Assembly: GCA_019239775.1 (NCBI GenBank) | Contig: JAFAZN010000504.1 | Span: 1 to 43,945, forward strand | DNA: 43,945 bases | Direction: 5' to 3' | Origin: Chloroflexota bacterium | GTDB taxonomy: Bacteria; Chloroflexota; UBA6077; CF-72 | Part shown: positions 1 through 8,173 of the stretch, piece after piece | Position numbering within the stretch: position 1 is the stretch's first letter | Layout of the letters: every line of letters begins with the position of its first letter | Program-made: the position numbers and the translations under genes | The notes under the pieces: generated by a model | The model's input: only the letters and a program-made list of their open reading frames with translations | Database searches by the model: none | Told to the model about the DNA's origin: nothing

Positions 1-246
1 TACCACCTGGGCAACGGTGAGTTTGGCGGCTGGCTACCGTTCATCGCCACAGCCATTGCGGCGGCGACCGGCAATCCGCTGCTGGCGCTGGTTTATCCGA
101 TTGCCGTCGCCGCAATGACGTTCATCGTGGGGACGTTGTTCATCCGCGAGACCCGTGGCACGCGCATCTGGGACGAAGTTGGTGGTGAGGCACCGGAAAT
201 CGCCGAGGCGCCTTCCATAAGCGCCCGGCCGGCGCCCGCCGTGTAG
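1..246 (+). CDS. MHS-type major facilitator transporter, C-terminal end only
   Basis: The window opens inside this gene, and 81 codons remain before a TAG stop. The visible part has two hydrophobic segments (about residues 10-26 and 28-48 of the fragment), joined by a Gly/Ala-rich turn. It then has the cytoplasmic exit FIRETRGTRIWDE and a Pro/Ala-rich hydrophilic tail. An R-E-T-R/N-G motif after the last membrane helix, followed by a short acidic tail, is typical of the metabolite:H+ symporter (MHS) branch of the MFS (relatives of KgtP, ShiA and ProP). Members carry organic acids or osmolytes with protons across the inner membrane. The substrate cannot be told from this fragment. An OFA transporter follows on the same strand after a hairpin, so the two are probably transcribed separately. 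Confidence 0.7.
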   Translation, partial: YHLGNGEFGGWLPFIATAIAAATGNPLLALVYPIAVAAMTFIVGTLFIRETRGTRIWDEVGGEAPEIAEAPSISARPAPAV

Positions 247-278
247 CTCTTCATCCGAGGCGAAACAGGGACCTGGTT

Positions 279-298
279 AAGGCGCCACGCGGCGCCTT
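279..298 (+). terminator. Hairpin after the MHS transporter gene
   Basis: AAGGCGCC and GGCGCCTT form a perfect 8-bp stem with a 4-base ACGC loop, 32 bases after the stop at 246. No T-run follows, so this is a GC-rich terminator-like hairpin rather than a classical intrinsic terminator. It separates the MHS gene from the OFA transporter gene. Confidence 0.5.
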
Positions 299-388
299 GA
301 CAGCCCCTGAACGCAGGTCTACAACGGGAGTTGCGGGGCCCTAAAGGTAGGACCATCGAGCCAATCACACGGGGAGGCTTGATCTACG

Positions 389-1711
389 GTGGCAGTAGCG
401 GCTTCAGCGACTTCGTCTACGTTGACCGGCGTCCGTAATCGGTGGGTACAGCTGGCCGTCGGCATCGTCTGCATGGTCATGATCGCCAACCTGCAATACG
501 GCTGGACTCTGTTCGTCAACCCCATCGACCAGAAGTTCCACTGGGGTAACGCCGCGATTCAGGTCGCATATTCAACCTTCATCTTGCTCGAGACCTGGCT
601 GGTGCCTTTCGAGGGCTATCTGGTGGACCGCTTCGGGCCGAAGCTGCTGGTCGCCGTGGGCGGCATATGCGCAGGCCTGGCGTGGTTCCTGACCTCCATT
701 GCGTCCGAGCTCTGGATGCTCTACCTGGGCATGGCCATTGGTGGCATCGGCGCCGGCATCGTGTATGGCACCGCGGTGGGCAACGCGCTCAAGTGGTTCC
801 CAGATCACCGCGGACTCGCGGCTGGCCTGACCGCGGCGGGCTTCGGGGCTGGCTCGGCGCTGACGATCATCCCGATCGCCAATATGATCGCCTCGAATGG
901 CTACCAGGCCACCTTTCTCACGTTCGGCCTGATCCAGGGCGTGGTGGTGCTGATCGCGGCGTGGTTCCTGTCGGCGCCCAAAGCCGGTGAGGTGTCGCTG
1001 GCCCGGACGGTCAAGCAGGTCACGCGCGACTTCAACCCGCTCGACATGCTCAAACAGCCGGTGTTCTGGATCATGTTCGTGGTCATGACGTGTGTCGGCG
1101 TCGGAGGCCAGATGGCGACCGCGCAGCTGGCGCCAATCGCGACCGATTTCGGCGTCGACAAGACGCCGGTCAGCTTGTTCGGGATCACCCTGGTGGCGTT
1201 GACCTTCGCGCTAGCGCTGGACCGCATCATGAACGGCCTCACGCGACCGATCACTGGCTGGATCAGCGACCGCGTTGGCCGCGAGCCCACGATGACGGTG
1301 ATGTTCGGCATTCAGGCGATCACGATCCTGTTGCTGCTGAGCTTTGCGAGCAACCCCTTGCTCTTCGTGGTCTTCAGCGGTCTCGCATTCTTCTCGTACG
1401 GCGAGATCTTCTCGCTGTTCCCGGCGATGTCGGGCGACCTGTTTGGGCGCAAGTACGCCACAACCAACTATGGCTTGCTGTACACGTCGAAGGGTGTGGC
1501 CTCTCTGCTCGTACCAATTGGTGGGCTGATCCGTGCAAGCACCGGATCGTGGGTGCCGATGTTCGTGCTCGCAATTGCGTTGAACGCCATTGCCTCGATT
1601 GCGTGTGGCACGATTCTGCCGCGCATGGCGCGCGCCCATTGCGAGAAGGCCGCTCTCGGGCTGGAAGGACAGCCGGCATTCGTTCCCGCCGTCGCCGGCG
1701 GCTCAGAGTAA
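389..1711 (+). CDS. OFA-family MFS transporter (oxalate/formate antiporter-like)
   Basis: A 440-residue integral membrane protein with about 12 hydrophobic segments. The first helix has QYGWTLFVNP, typical of the OFA subfamily of the MFS. The loop between helices 2 and 3 carries the MFS signature GYLVDRFGPK, and the half-repeat GWISDRVGREP recurs near residue 290. Family members such as OxlT exchange or import small mono- and dicarboxylates. The actual substrate is not determined by the sequence. The start is GTG at 389, supported by a GGGGAGG Shine-Dalgarno 11 bases upstream. The gene converges on pth and overlaps its 3' end by 9 bases, so no terminator fits between them. Confidence 0.82.
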   Translation: MAVAASATSSTLTGVRNRWVQLAVGIVCMVMIANLQYGWTLFVNPIDQKFHWGNAAIQVAYSTFILLETWLVPFEGYLVDRFGPKLLVAVGGICAGLAWFLTSIASELWMLYLGMAIGGIGAGIVYGTAVGNALKWFPDHRGLAAGLTAAGFGAGSALTIIPIANMIASNGYQATFLTFGLIQGVVVLIAAWFLSAPKAGEVSLARTVKQVTRDFNPLDMLKQPVFWIMFVVMTCVGVGGQMATAQLAPIATDFGVDKTPVSLFGITLVALTFALALDRIMNGLTRPITGWISDRVGREPTMTVMFGIQAITILLLLSFASNPLLFVVFSGLAFFSYGEIFSLFPAMSGDLFGRKYATTNYGLLYTSKGVASLLVPIGGLIRASTGSWVPMFVLAIALNAIASIACGTILPRMARAHCEKAALGLEGQPAFVPAVAGGSE

Positions 1712-2260
1712 CGCGGCAGGCGCCCTCACAAACTCGACGATGAGGTCGGCAGCGCGGTCAACCGCCGCGTTGACGGCCTCAAACTCGTCTGGTCTGAAGG
1801 TGGCCAGAACGTAATCAGCTGGATCCATCGAGCCTGGCGGCCGCCCGATGCCGATGCGCAGCCGCTTGAACGAGCCGGTCCCCAGCCGCTGCATGACGTC
1901 GCGCAGGCCGTTGTGACCGCCGTGGCCGCCACCGTCACGTTCACGCACTTCGCCGAGGGGCAGGTCCAGCTCATCGTGGACGACGAGCAAGTTCTCTGCC
2001 TTCGGGCGCCATCGTTCGACGGCTTTGAGAACGATCTGGCCGCTGTCGTTCATGAAGCCATCCGGCAGCACGAAGCCGGAGCGGCTCATCGGGACGGGCA
2101 CCAGGCCGGCTGCCGGGGTCAGGTTGAGGCGATTCATGGCCTCGGTCACAGCGCGAGCCCCGAGGTTGTGCCGCGACCGCGCGTACTTGCGCTCGGCGTT
2201 TCCGAGCCCAACCACCACGCGTGAGGAAGGATTACCCGTGGCCAGCCGGTTGGGAGGCAT
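1703..2260 (-). CDS. pth: Peptidyl-tRNA hydrolase
   Basis: Cleaves the ester bond of peptidyl-tRNAs released from stalled ribosomes, recycling tRNA in the cytoplasm. The 185-residue length is normal for bacterial Pth. Family residues visible are GLGN (Asn21), the catalytic RHN (His31), FMNDSG (Asn71), HDELDLP (Asp96) and GGHGGHNGLRD. The first 14 residues precede the usual family start. A GTG at 2218 (giving VVVGLGN) is an alternative, and neither start has a clear Shine-Dalgarno. The gene lies downstream of hsp20 on the same strand with a hairpin between them, and overlaps the convergent transporter gene. Confidence 0.93.
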   Translation of the reverse strand: MPPNRLATGNPSSRVVVGLGNAERKYARSRHNLGARAVTEAMNRLNLTPAAGLVPVPMSRSGFVLPDGFMNDSGQIVLKAVERWRPKAENLLVVHDELDLPLGEVRERDGGGHGGHNGLRDVMQRLGTGSFKRLRIGIGRPPGSMDPADYVLATFRPDEFEAVNAAVDRAADLIVEFVRAPAALL

Positions 2261-2276
2261 TCACATCATTAAAGCG

Positions 2277-2311
2277 AAAGGGCCGCTCCCACCATCGGAA
2301 GCGGCGCCTTT
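2277..2311 (-). terminator. Hairpin between hsp20 and pth
   Basis: Read on the minus strand, an 11-12 bp stem (AAAGGCGCCGCT against AGCGGCCCTTT, one bulged base) is followed by CGCTTTAATG. It starts 19 bases after the hsp20 stop codon and precedes pth, so it probably ends the hsp20 transcript. The T-run is weak. Confidence 0.55.
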
Positions 2312-2329
2312 ACATGTCGCCTGAGTGAT

Positions 2330-2833
2330 TTACTTCTTTGACGAACCGTTGGCCCCCGAGGTTGCAGCCGCCGGCGTGGTGCCACCAACCTGCACCTGAA
2401 TCTGGCGTGGCTTGGCATGCTCAGCCTTCGGCATGGTCACCAGCAGCAGGCCGTTTTTGAACATCGCCTCGACCCGGCCTGGATCAACTGCGGAGCCCAG
2501 CCGCAGCGAGCGACGAAACTTGGACGGACCAAACTCCTGCCAGATCGGTTTGCCGCCCTCAGGCACGTTGAAAGTCAACTCGCCTTCGATGGCCAGGGTG
2601 TCATCGTGAACCGTAACGTTGATCGATTGCTCGTCTAGTCCAGGCGCCAGCAGCGCGGCCTGGTACCCCTCGGGCGTCTCCCAGACGTTCACGGGCAGCG
2701 ACTGGAAGCCAGCCGAGCCACTCGTGTTTGGGGTCTCACGCGCAAACGCGTCGTCAAACACACGGTCCACCCACTGACGGAGTGGTGCGTTGTAAGCGGT
2801 GTACGGTCGAGTGCGCCACAGATCGATAGCCAT
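2330..2833 (-). CDS. Small heat shock protein, Hsp20/alpha-crystallin family
   Basis: An ATP-independent holdase that binds unfolding proteins in large oligomers. The 167-residue protein has a short N-terminal arm, an alpha-crystallin domain from about residue 46 (SLPVNVWETPEGYQ) to 140 and a Ser/Ala/Gly-rich tail. The family signature is GLLLVTMPK, near the end of the domain. The tail has no clear I-x-I motif; IQVQV is nearest. I start at the ATG at 2833 because a strong GGGAGGAAGAG Shine-Dalgarno precedes it. The longer frame adds 17 basic residues not expected in the family. The upstream 130 bases hold three exactly phased GTTAGA hexamers that may be operators. I saw no CIRCE or HAIR element. 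Confidence 0.92.
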   Translation of the reverse strand: MAIDLWRTRPYTAYNAPLRQWVDRVFDDAFARETPNTSGSAGFQSLPVNVWETPEGYQAALLAPGLDEQSINVTVHDDTLAIEGELTFNVPEGGKPIWQEFGPSKFRRSLRLGSAVDPGRVEAMFKNGLLLVTMPKAEHAKPRQIQVQVGGTTPAAATSGANGSSKK

Positions 2834-2901
2834 CTTTTCTCTCTTCCTCCCTCGCATCGCTGCGATCGTCGTTTGGTTGACCACATCATCCGCTGGTGTG
2901 C

Positions 2902-2951
2902 GTTAGACGACGGTTGACGGCGCGTTAGAGGCGCGCAAACGGTCTGTTAGA
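2902..2951. promoter_or_regulatory. Three GTTAGA hexamers spaced exactly 22 bases, upstream of hsp20
   Basis: GTTAGA occurs at 2902-2907, 2924-2929 and 2946-2951 (TCTAAC when read toward hsp20). The period is exactly 22 bases, about two helical turns, so all copies face the same side of the DNA. The array begins 68 bases upstream of the hsp20 start and fits an operator for a cooperative regulator. The function is inferred from position and spacing only. Confidence 0.4.
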
Positions 2952-2966
2952 GGTCCGTAAGCGCGG

Positions 2967-3947
2967 TCACGCTGCTTCGAGGGAGGCCAGCCACTTGACC
3001 CAGTGGTAGCCACGATAGCCAGGCACGATCAGGCGGAGCGGGTACCCGTGACCTGGTGAGAGGCCTTCGCCACCCACGTGGGTGGCCAGAATCGCTTCGC
3101 CAAGGTCGGCGCTCGGCAGCACGATGCGATGTCCCGTCACCGACACGGCCGCGACATTGGTGCTCTCCAGTCCTGCGGTGCGCAGCACGTCTGCCAGTCT
3201 TACGCCTGTCCAGACCTGTTCGGACCACCAGCCACTGGTGCAATCCAATACTGCTTGCACTTGTGCGGGTGGGTGCAACGCAGTCAGTTCCGAGAGGGTG
3301 AACCCGCGCCCACCGACGTTAAGACGCCAACTGGTTGGACTCAGCAGTGGCACGCTGTCAAAGAGCCAGATCTCGGCGGGAAACGCGTTGGCGTTGAACG
3401 AGCCGACCGGTTTGGAGCCCGTTGGCAAGCGGACGTGCGGCGCAAGGTGCTCGATGGCTTGCCAGCCCACGACGGTGGCCGCGCTCAGGCCGGCCACGCG
3501 GAGAAAGGCGCGGCGCGAACGGATTGGAGCGCTCACGGCATTCTGGCGTCGTCGCAGGAGCATGTGCCAAGCCACGAACGGCACCAGCGCGACGCCGATG
3601 ATCACGTGCACGTTGAGCGGCGAGTAGCCCCAGAGCCAATCGAACGAAATGAGGTTCGTGGTCCAGGCCAGCCCTAGCGCGACGGTTCCGATCAGCGCGA
3701 TGGCGGCTGCGCTGCCCCAGAATATCGAGCGATCCCAACCCTGTTTACGCGCGAGCCGTCTGCGCAGTGAAGCCAGCGCGATCGCCTGCTTCCAGGCCAG
3801 GAGCAGGATGACAGCAACTCCCAGCGCGCGGTGCACGTCGTACAGGGGCCGTGCCGTCTCTACTGGAAGCGCCCAACCCAGCACCCCGCCCAGGACCTGC
3901 AGCAGGATCAGCCCCAGCAGCAGATCGTTGGTCAACCGCCGCGGCAT
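2967..3947 (-). CDS. Membrane-anchored molybdopterin oxidoreductase (sulfite-oxidase/MsrP fold) fused to a haem b-type membrane domain
   Basis: A two-part redox protein of 326 residues. Residues 7-131 form four membrane helices with His39, His114 and His128 positioned as possible haem b ligands. Residues 144-165 form a Tat-like segment (SRRAFLRVAG plus a hydrophobic stretch). Residues 170-326 are the compact molybdopterin domain, with the family's Mo-ligating cysteine at Cys236 (LDCTSGWWSE) and a C-terminal GHGYPLRLIVPGYRGYHWVK block. In MsrPQ, the related reductase of oxidised periplasmic methionines, these parts are two proteins. Here they look like one chain. Four helices then a Tat anchor would put the molybdopterin domain outside. 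The substrate is unknown, and sulfite, methionine sulfoxide or others are possible. The gene is divergent from clpC. Confidence 0.82.
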   Translation of the reverse strand: MPRRLTNDLLLGLILLQVLGGVLGWALPVETARPLYDVHRALGVAVILLLAWKQAIALASLRRRLARKQGWDRSIFWGSAAAIALIGTVALGLAWTTNLISFDWLWGYSPLNVHVIIGVALVPFVAWHMLLRRRQNAVSAPIRSRRAFLRVAGLSAATVVGWQAIEHLAPHVRLPTGSKPVGSFNANAFPAEIWLFDSVPLLSPTSWRLNVGGRGFTLSELTALHPPAQVQAVLDCTSGWWSEQVWTGVRLADVLRTAGLESTNVAAVSVTGHRIVLPSADLGEAILATHVGGEGLSPGHGYPLRLIVPGYRGYHWVKWLASLEAA

Positions 3948-4111
3948 GGCCCCTTCAGCCTACGCCGCACTCGGGCGCCCGTCACGCAAAGAACGGGGAA
4001 TCACCCAGTGCGTCGGGGCGTTGTAGATGGCAAACCAAAAGTTCGGTATGCCGTAGGCACAAAGGCTTACAGTACCGCTATCAAGGTTCAGCCCAAAACT
4101 AAGGCTGGGCC

Positions 4112-4118
4112 GGGAGGA
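4112..4118 (+). promoter_or_regulatory. Shine-Dalgarno that fixes the TTG start of clpC
   Basis: GGGAGGA lies 7 bases before the TTG at 4126. No in-frame ATG or GTG is near, and the Clp N-domain begins right after, so the TTG is the probable start. Confidence 0.6.
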
Positions 4119-4125
4119 TTCCCCG

Positions 4126-6606
4126 TTGATCCCGCTCGAAAAACTCACCGATGAAGCACGAGAAGCGCTGGCACGTGTCCAACAACTGCTGCTGCGCTTA
4201 CGACACAACCAGCTGGATGCCGAGCACCTGCTGCTGGCGCTGCTCGGCGAACCGGACGGTCTGATCAAGGCCGCCTTTCAAAAGCTGGATAGCTTTCAGG
4301 CCGCCGCGCTGTTGGAGTGGCTGCGAGCCGAGCTTGGGCGTCGTCCCGTGGCGGCGCAGCCAGGCGCCATCTACCTGACTCCGCGTGCAAAGCAAACGCT
4401 CGACGCGGCGCTTGCCGACGCCGAACGGCGGGGCGATCAGTTCGTGGGCACCGAGCACGTGCTGCTGGCGCTCATTTCTGACCCGCTGGATCCGTTGACG
4501 CAAGCAGCCGAACGCGCCGGGCTGACCCGGGCGGCGTTGGCCAAGGCTTTTGCCGAGGTCCGCGCTGGGCGCGGTGTCGACAGCCCAACCGCCGAGAGCT
4601 CGTTTCAAGCGCTCGAAAAGTACGGCGTCGACCTGACCAAACTGGCGCAGGACGGCAAGCTCGATCCTGTCATTGGCCGCGAGGAAGAGATCCTGCGGCT
4701 GATGGAAGTCCTGGTGCGCCGCACCAAGAACAATCCTGTGTTGGTCGGCGAACCAGGCGTGGGCAAGACCGCGGTCGTCGAAGGCCTGGCTCAACGCATC
4801 GCATCCAACCAGGTGCCCGAACCACTCGAGGGCAAGCGGCTAGTTGCGCTCGACATGGGCCTGCTTATCGCGGGTGCCAAGTTCCGCGGCGAGTTCGAGG
4901 AACGGCTCAAGGCCGTTGTGGCCGAAACCAAGGCCTCAAACGGCAAGGTCATCCTGTTCCTGGATGAGCTGCACACACTGGTCGGCTCAGGCAACGCAGA
5001 AGGCTCGCTCGACGGCGCCAACCTGCTGAAGCCAGCGCTGGCGCGGGGCGAGCTCCGCCTGATTGGTGCCACCACCAATGACGAATATCGCGAGCGCATC
5101 GAAAGGGATGCCGCACTCGAGCGACGCTTCGCGCCCGTCTACGTGGACGAGCCGTCGCCGGAGGAGGCGCTGCAAATCCTTCAGGGTCTGAAGCCACGCT
5201 ATGAACAGCACCACCAGTTGGGCATCAGCCAGGAAGCGCTGCAGACCGCGGTCCGCCTGAGCGAACGCTACATCCAGGATCGCAGCCTGCCTGACAAGGC
5301 CATCGACCTGATGGACGAGGCCGCTGCCAAGGTGCGCCTGCGAACCGCGGTCGAACAGGCCGATAGCCCCATGGCGCAGATCAAACGCCTGCGTACGGAA
5401 GAGGATCTTGCCTGGTCGAATCGCGACTACGAAGGCGCGGCGAAGGCCAAAGCCGATCGTTTGCGGTTGGAGGAGGAACATCCTGAAGCCGTTGAGCAAC
5501 TGGAAGGTCGCGCACCTTCAGCCATCGTCACGCCCGAGGACGTCGCGGCGGTCGTCGCCACCTGGACTGGCGTCCCGGTGAAGAGCCTCTACACGGAGGA
5601 AGCCGCAAAGCTCCTCCACCTGGAGGATGCGCTCCACACGCGAGTCGTAGATCAGGACGAGGCCGTCGTCGCCGTGGCTGACGCCATTCGACGGTCACGA
5701 TCGGGCCTGGGAGATCCCAAGCGGCCGATCGGCTCGTTCCTGTTCCTCGGCCCGACGGGCGTGGGCAAGACCGAGCTCGCCAAGACACTGGCGGACTACC
5801 TGTTCGACGACGAGGACGCGCTGCTGCGACTGGACATGTCCGAGTACATGGAGCCGCACACGGTCAGTCGTCTGTTCGGTTCGCCGCCAGGCTATGTCGG
5901 CTTCGATCAGGGCGGCCAGCTCACGGAAGCAGTGCGCCGCCGACCCTACCAGGTGATCCTGTTCGACGAGGTCGAGAAGGCCCACCCCGAGGTGTTCAAC
6001 GCGCTGCTGCAGATCCTGGACGACGGTCGACTGACCGACGGCCATGGTCGAACCGTGGACTTCCGCAACACGGTCATCATCATGACGTCGAACGTCGGCT
6101 CGACGCGTGCGTATGAGCGGCGTCGAGACACGCTCGGCTTTTCCTCTCCAGGCACCTCAGCCGAGGTGCGCGAGGAGGAGCAGATCGAACGGCGTCTGCG
6201 CGAGGAGCTCAAACGGACCTTCAGGCCCGAGTTCCTGAACCGCATCGACGAGGTCATCATCTTCCATCGTCTGCCCGAGGAGAGCCTGTATCGCGTCGTC
6301 GACAAGATGCTGGCTGATCTACGGGTGCGTCTGGCCGAGCGCGGCCTGTCATTGGAGCTGACCGATGCGGCACGTGTGTGGCTGGTGAAGAACGGCTACG
6401 ACGAGGCGTATGGCGCTCGGCCGCTACGGCGGCTGATTCAGCGCGAGGTCGAAAACGCACTGGCTCGGCGCGTGCTGGGCAGCGATTTCAGCGAGGGCGA
6501 TCGAGTCGAAGTCGACGTGATCGATGACCGATTGGAGTTCAACCGCCTGGCGTCCGCCACCGCGGAAACGGCGCCGGTCGCTCAGGAGATCGCGCAGGCC
6601 GCATAA
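4126..6606 (+). CDS. clpC: ClpC-type AAA+ ATPase, Hsp100 unfoldase of the Clp protease
   Basis: Unfolds substrates and feeds them to ClpP. The 826 residues have a double Clp-N repeat (about 1-145), AAA+ domain 1 with Walker A GEPGVGKT (208-215) and Walker [10 protein letters not shown] (about 275-283), and a short middle domain (about 395-475). Domain 2 has GPTGVGKT near 542 and [11 protein letters not shown], and the C-terminal D2-small domain closes the protein. The short middle domain and the LGF loop ([10 protein letters not shown]), the ClpP-docking tripeptide, favour ClpC over ClpB. The start is TTG with a good Shine-Dalgarno. I saw no convincing CtsR or HAIR operator in the 178-base intergenic region. 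TACAGT at 4068-4073 is a possible -10. Confidence 0.93.
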   Translation: MIPLEKLTDEAREALARVQQLLLRLRHNQLDAEHLLLALLGEPDGLIKAAFQKLDSFQAAALLEWLRAELGRRPVAAQPGAIYLTPRAKQTLDAALADAERRGDQFVGTEHVLLALISDPLDPLTQAAERAGLTRAALAKAFAEVRAGRGVDSPTAESSFQALEKYGVDLTKLAQDGKLDPVIGREEEILRLMEVLVRRTKNNPVLVGEPGVGKTAVVEGLAQRIASNQVPEPLEGKRLVALDMGLLIAGAKFRGEFEERLKAVVAETKASNGKVILFLDELHTLVGSGNAEGSLDGANLLKPALARGELRLIGATTNDEYRERIERDAALERRFAPVYVDEPSPEEALQILQGLKPRYEQHHQLGISQEALQTAVRLSERYIQDRSLPDKAIDLMDEAAAKVRLRTAVEQADSPMAQIKRLRTEEDLAWSNRDYEGAAKAKADRLRLEEEHPEAVEQLEGRAPSAIVTPEDVAAVVATWTGVPVKSLYTEEAAKLLHLEDALHTRVVDQDEAVVAVADAIRRSRSGLGDPKRPIGSFLFLGPTGVGKTELAKTLADYLFDDEDALLRLDMSEYMEPHTVSRLFGSPPGYVGFDQGGQLTEAVRRRPYQVILFDEVEKAHPEVFNALLQILDDGRLTDGHGRTVDFRNTVIIMTSNVGSTRAYERRRDTLGFSSPGTSAEVREEEQIERRLREELKRTFRPEFLNRIDEVIIFHRLPEESLYRVVDKMLADLRVRLAERGLSLELTDAARVWLVKNGYDEAYGARPLRRLIQREVENALARRVLGSDFSEGDRVEVDVIDDRLEFNRLASATAETAPVAQEIAQAA

Positions 6607-6613
6607 GGTGCGC

Positions 6614-6647
6614 AACGCGCCCAGAGGAGGCCATCCCTGGGCGCGTT
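6614..6647 (+). terminator. Strong hairpin after clpC
   Basis: AACGCGCCCAG and CTGGGCGCGTT make a perfect 11-bp stem around a 12-base loop, 7 bases after the clpC stop. There is no T-run, so this is a GC-rich terminator or 3'-end stabiliser. It also isolates the GNAT gene that starts at 6664. Confidence 0.65.
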
Positions 6648-6651
6648 ACGC

Positions 6652-6657
6652 TACCTT
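6652..6657 (+). promoter_or_regulatory. -10-like TACCTT for a leaderless GNAT mRNA
   Basis: TACCTT ends exactly 6 bases before the GTG at 6664, directly after the clpC hairpin. No Shine-Dalgarno is present. The spacing puts transcription start at or next to the start codon. Confidence 0.4.
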
Positions 6658-6663
6658 GGATTT

Positions 6664-7236
6664 GTGATCGACCGGCCGCGGTTCCTCGTGCGGGCTGTGG
6701 CTGCCGAGGAGCTCAGCGGGCGCCTGCTCGAGCAGGTGCTGTGGGTTTTCGGCGGAGCCCTCGGGTTTCCGCTGCGGCACGGGCGAGTCAACAGCTTCGC
6801 CGACACGCTCCGGCGGCACGCGGCGTACGGCGGCTTCGACGCCTTCGGCGCGTTCAACGTCCCGCGGAATCGTCTCGTCGGTTTTACGTACGGCTACTCG
6901 AGCCAGCCGGGCCTGTGGTGGCGTGAGCAGGTCGCCGCACCATTGACGGCCTCCCAGCGTGAAGAGTGGTTCGGCGACGCCTTCGAGCTCGCAGAGTTGC
7001 ACGTGCATCCTTCAGCCCAGGGCAACCGACTCGGCAGCGAGCTGCACGATCGGCTCATCGCCAATCAGCCGCAGCGCACCGCGCTGTTGTCCGTCATGCA
7101 TCGCAGCGAACGCGCACGCCAGCTCTACGCCAGTCGCGGGTGGGAGTGCTTGATCGCGGAGCTGCGTTTTCCCACCGAGCCGCAGACGCCGTTCAGCCTG
7201 CTGGGTCTGAGGCTTCAAAAAAAGCAAGCGCAGTAG
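6664..7236 (+). CDS. GNAT-family N-acetyltransferase
   Basis: A 190-residue single-domain acetyltransferase expected to move acetyl from acetyl-CoA to an amine. The acetyl-CoA signature is visible at about residues 106-121 (LHVHPSAQGNRLGSEL, matching Q/R-x-x-G-x-G/A). Before it comes the beta4 strand (ELAELHV), and after it the typical RARQLYASRGWE motif, in which the Tyr is the usual general acid. The substrate cannot be assigned. The GTG start has no Shine-Dalgarno, but a TACCTT hexamer stands 6 bases upstream, suggesting a leaderless transcript. The gene ends 9 bases before the next start, and its stop overlaps that gene's -10 element. Confidence 0.82.
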   Translation: MIDRPRFLVRAVAAEELSGRLLEQVLWVFGGALGFPLRHGRVNSFADTLRRHAAYGGFDAFGAFNVPRNRLVGFTYGYSSQPGLWWREQVAAPLTASQREEWFGDAFELAELHVHPSAQGNRLGSELHDRLIANQPQRTALLSVMHRSERARQLYASRGWECLIAELRFPTEPQTPFSLLGLRLQKKQAQ

Positions 7237-7239
7237 ACT
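7234..7239 (+). promoter_or_regulatory. -10-like TAGACT for a leaderless dehydrogenase mRNA
   Basis: TAGACT overlaps the TAG stop of the GNAT gene and ends 6 bases before the ATG at 7246. No Shine-Dalgarno precedes that ATG. A -35 is not obvious. Confidence 0.42.
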
Positions 7240-7245
7240 CGCGAG

Positions 7246-8160
7246 ATGCGCATTGGCTTCATCGGACTTGGAATGATGGGCCACCACATGGTGGCGAACC
7301 TGCAGAAGAACGGGCACGAGCTGGTCGTTTTCGACGTGCGCCGGGAAGCCGGTGAGGAGGCGCTGAGTCGAGGTGCACGATGGGCCGAAACGCCGGCCGA
7401 TGCCGCGCGGCAGAGCGAAATCGTGATGACCTCGCTTCCCGGCCCCAAGGAAGTGGAGCTCGTCGCCCTCGGTGAAAATGGGGTGCTGGCTGGCGCGGCC
7501 GCAGGCTTGATCTATGTAGACGTCTCGACCAGTTCGCCAACCCTCATCCGGCGCATTCACCAGGTGATGGGTGAGCGAGGCGTGCGGGTGGCTGACGCTC
7601 CGGTGAGCGGTGGCGTCATTGGCGCCGAAGAGGCCACGCTGCAAATCATGGTCGGCTGTGACGCCGACCTGTTCGATGTGATCTCGCCTGTACTTCGCGG
7701 GATTGGCGACAAGATCACGTACATCGGCGATGTGGGTGCTGGCGAGGTGGCCAAGCTGTGCCACAACCAACTGGCGCTGGTGGTGCAGCAGGCCGTTGCA
7801 GAAGCGCTAACGCTGGGCACAAAAGCGGGTATCGCGCCCGAAAAGTTGTTGGAGGCGATCCGCGGCGGCGCGTATGGCCGCTCCGGTGGCGGCATCGGCC
7901 CGGGCCTGGAACGCACCACGCTGCAAGGCGACTGGGATCGGCCGCGCTTTGCGCTGTCGCTCGCTCGAAAGGATCTCGGCCTCGCCACTGACCTGGCCAG
8001 CGAGTTCGGCGTGCCAATGCCACTTGCGGCCGCGGCCGAGCAAGCGCTGATCGAGTGCCTCAATCGCGGCTGGGGTGGCAAAGACATGACCGCCGCGTTC
8101 GCGCTGCAAGAGGACCGCGCCAGAGTTCAGGTCCGCGTCAAAGCACCGGCGAAGACCTGA
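7246..8160 (+). CDS. NAD(P)-dependent beta-hydroxyacid dehydrogenase family oxidoreductase
   Basis: A member of the 3-hydroxyisobutyrate / tartronate-semialdehyde / 6-phosphogluconate dehydrogenase family, oxidising beta-hydroxyacids or reducing their semialdehydes. The 304 residues show the N-terminal Rossmann signature GFIGLGMMG (residues 4-12), the substrate loop DAPVSGG, and the family lysine in GAGEVAKLCHNQL. A later KDLGLA block in the C-terminal helical domain follows. Length and motif order are normal. The substrate is open (hydroxyisobutyrate, glycerate and succinic-semialdehyde-type reactions all occur in the family). The start lacks a Shine-Dalgarno and is probably leaderless. The gene converges on the cytochrome b gene 13 bases away. 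Confidence 0.88.
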   Translation: MRIGFIGLGMMGHHMVANLQKNGHELVVFDVRREAGEEALSRGARWAETPADAARQSEIVMTSLPGPKEVELVALGENGVLAGAAAGLIYVDVSTSSPTLIRRIHQVMGERGVRVADAPVSGGVIGAEEATLQIMVGCDADLFDVISPVLRGIGDKITYIGDVGAGEVAKLCHNQLALVVQQAVAEALTLGTKAGIAPEKLLEAIRGGAYGRSGGGIGPGLERTTLQGDWDRPRFALSLARKDLGLATDLASEFGVPMPLAAAAEQALIECLNRGWGGKDMTAAFALQEDRARVQVRVKAPAKT

Positions 8161-8173
8161 TCTCTTCTCAGGA

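Noticed and set aside
4081-4110. CAGCC/GGCTG stem before clpC as a riboswitch or operator
   Set aside because: The stem is only 5 bp with an 8-base loop and has no further conserved structure.
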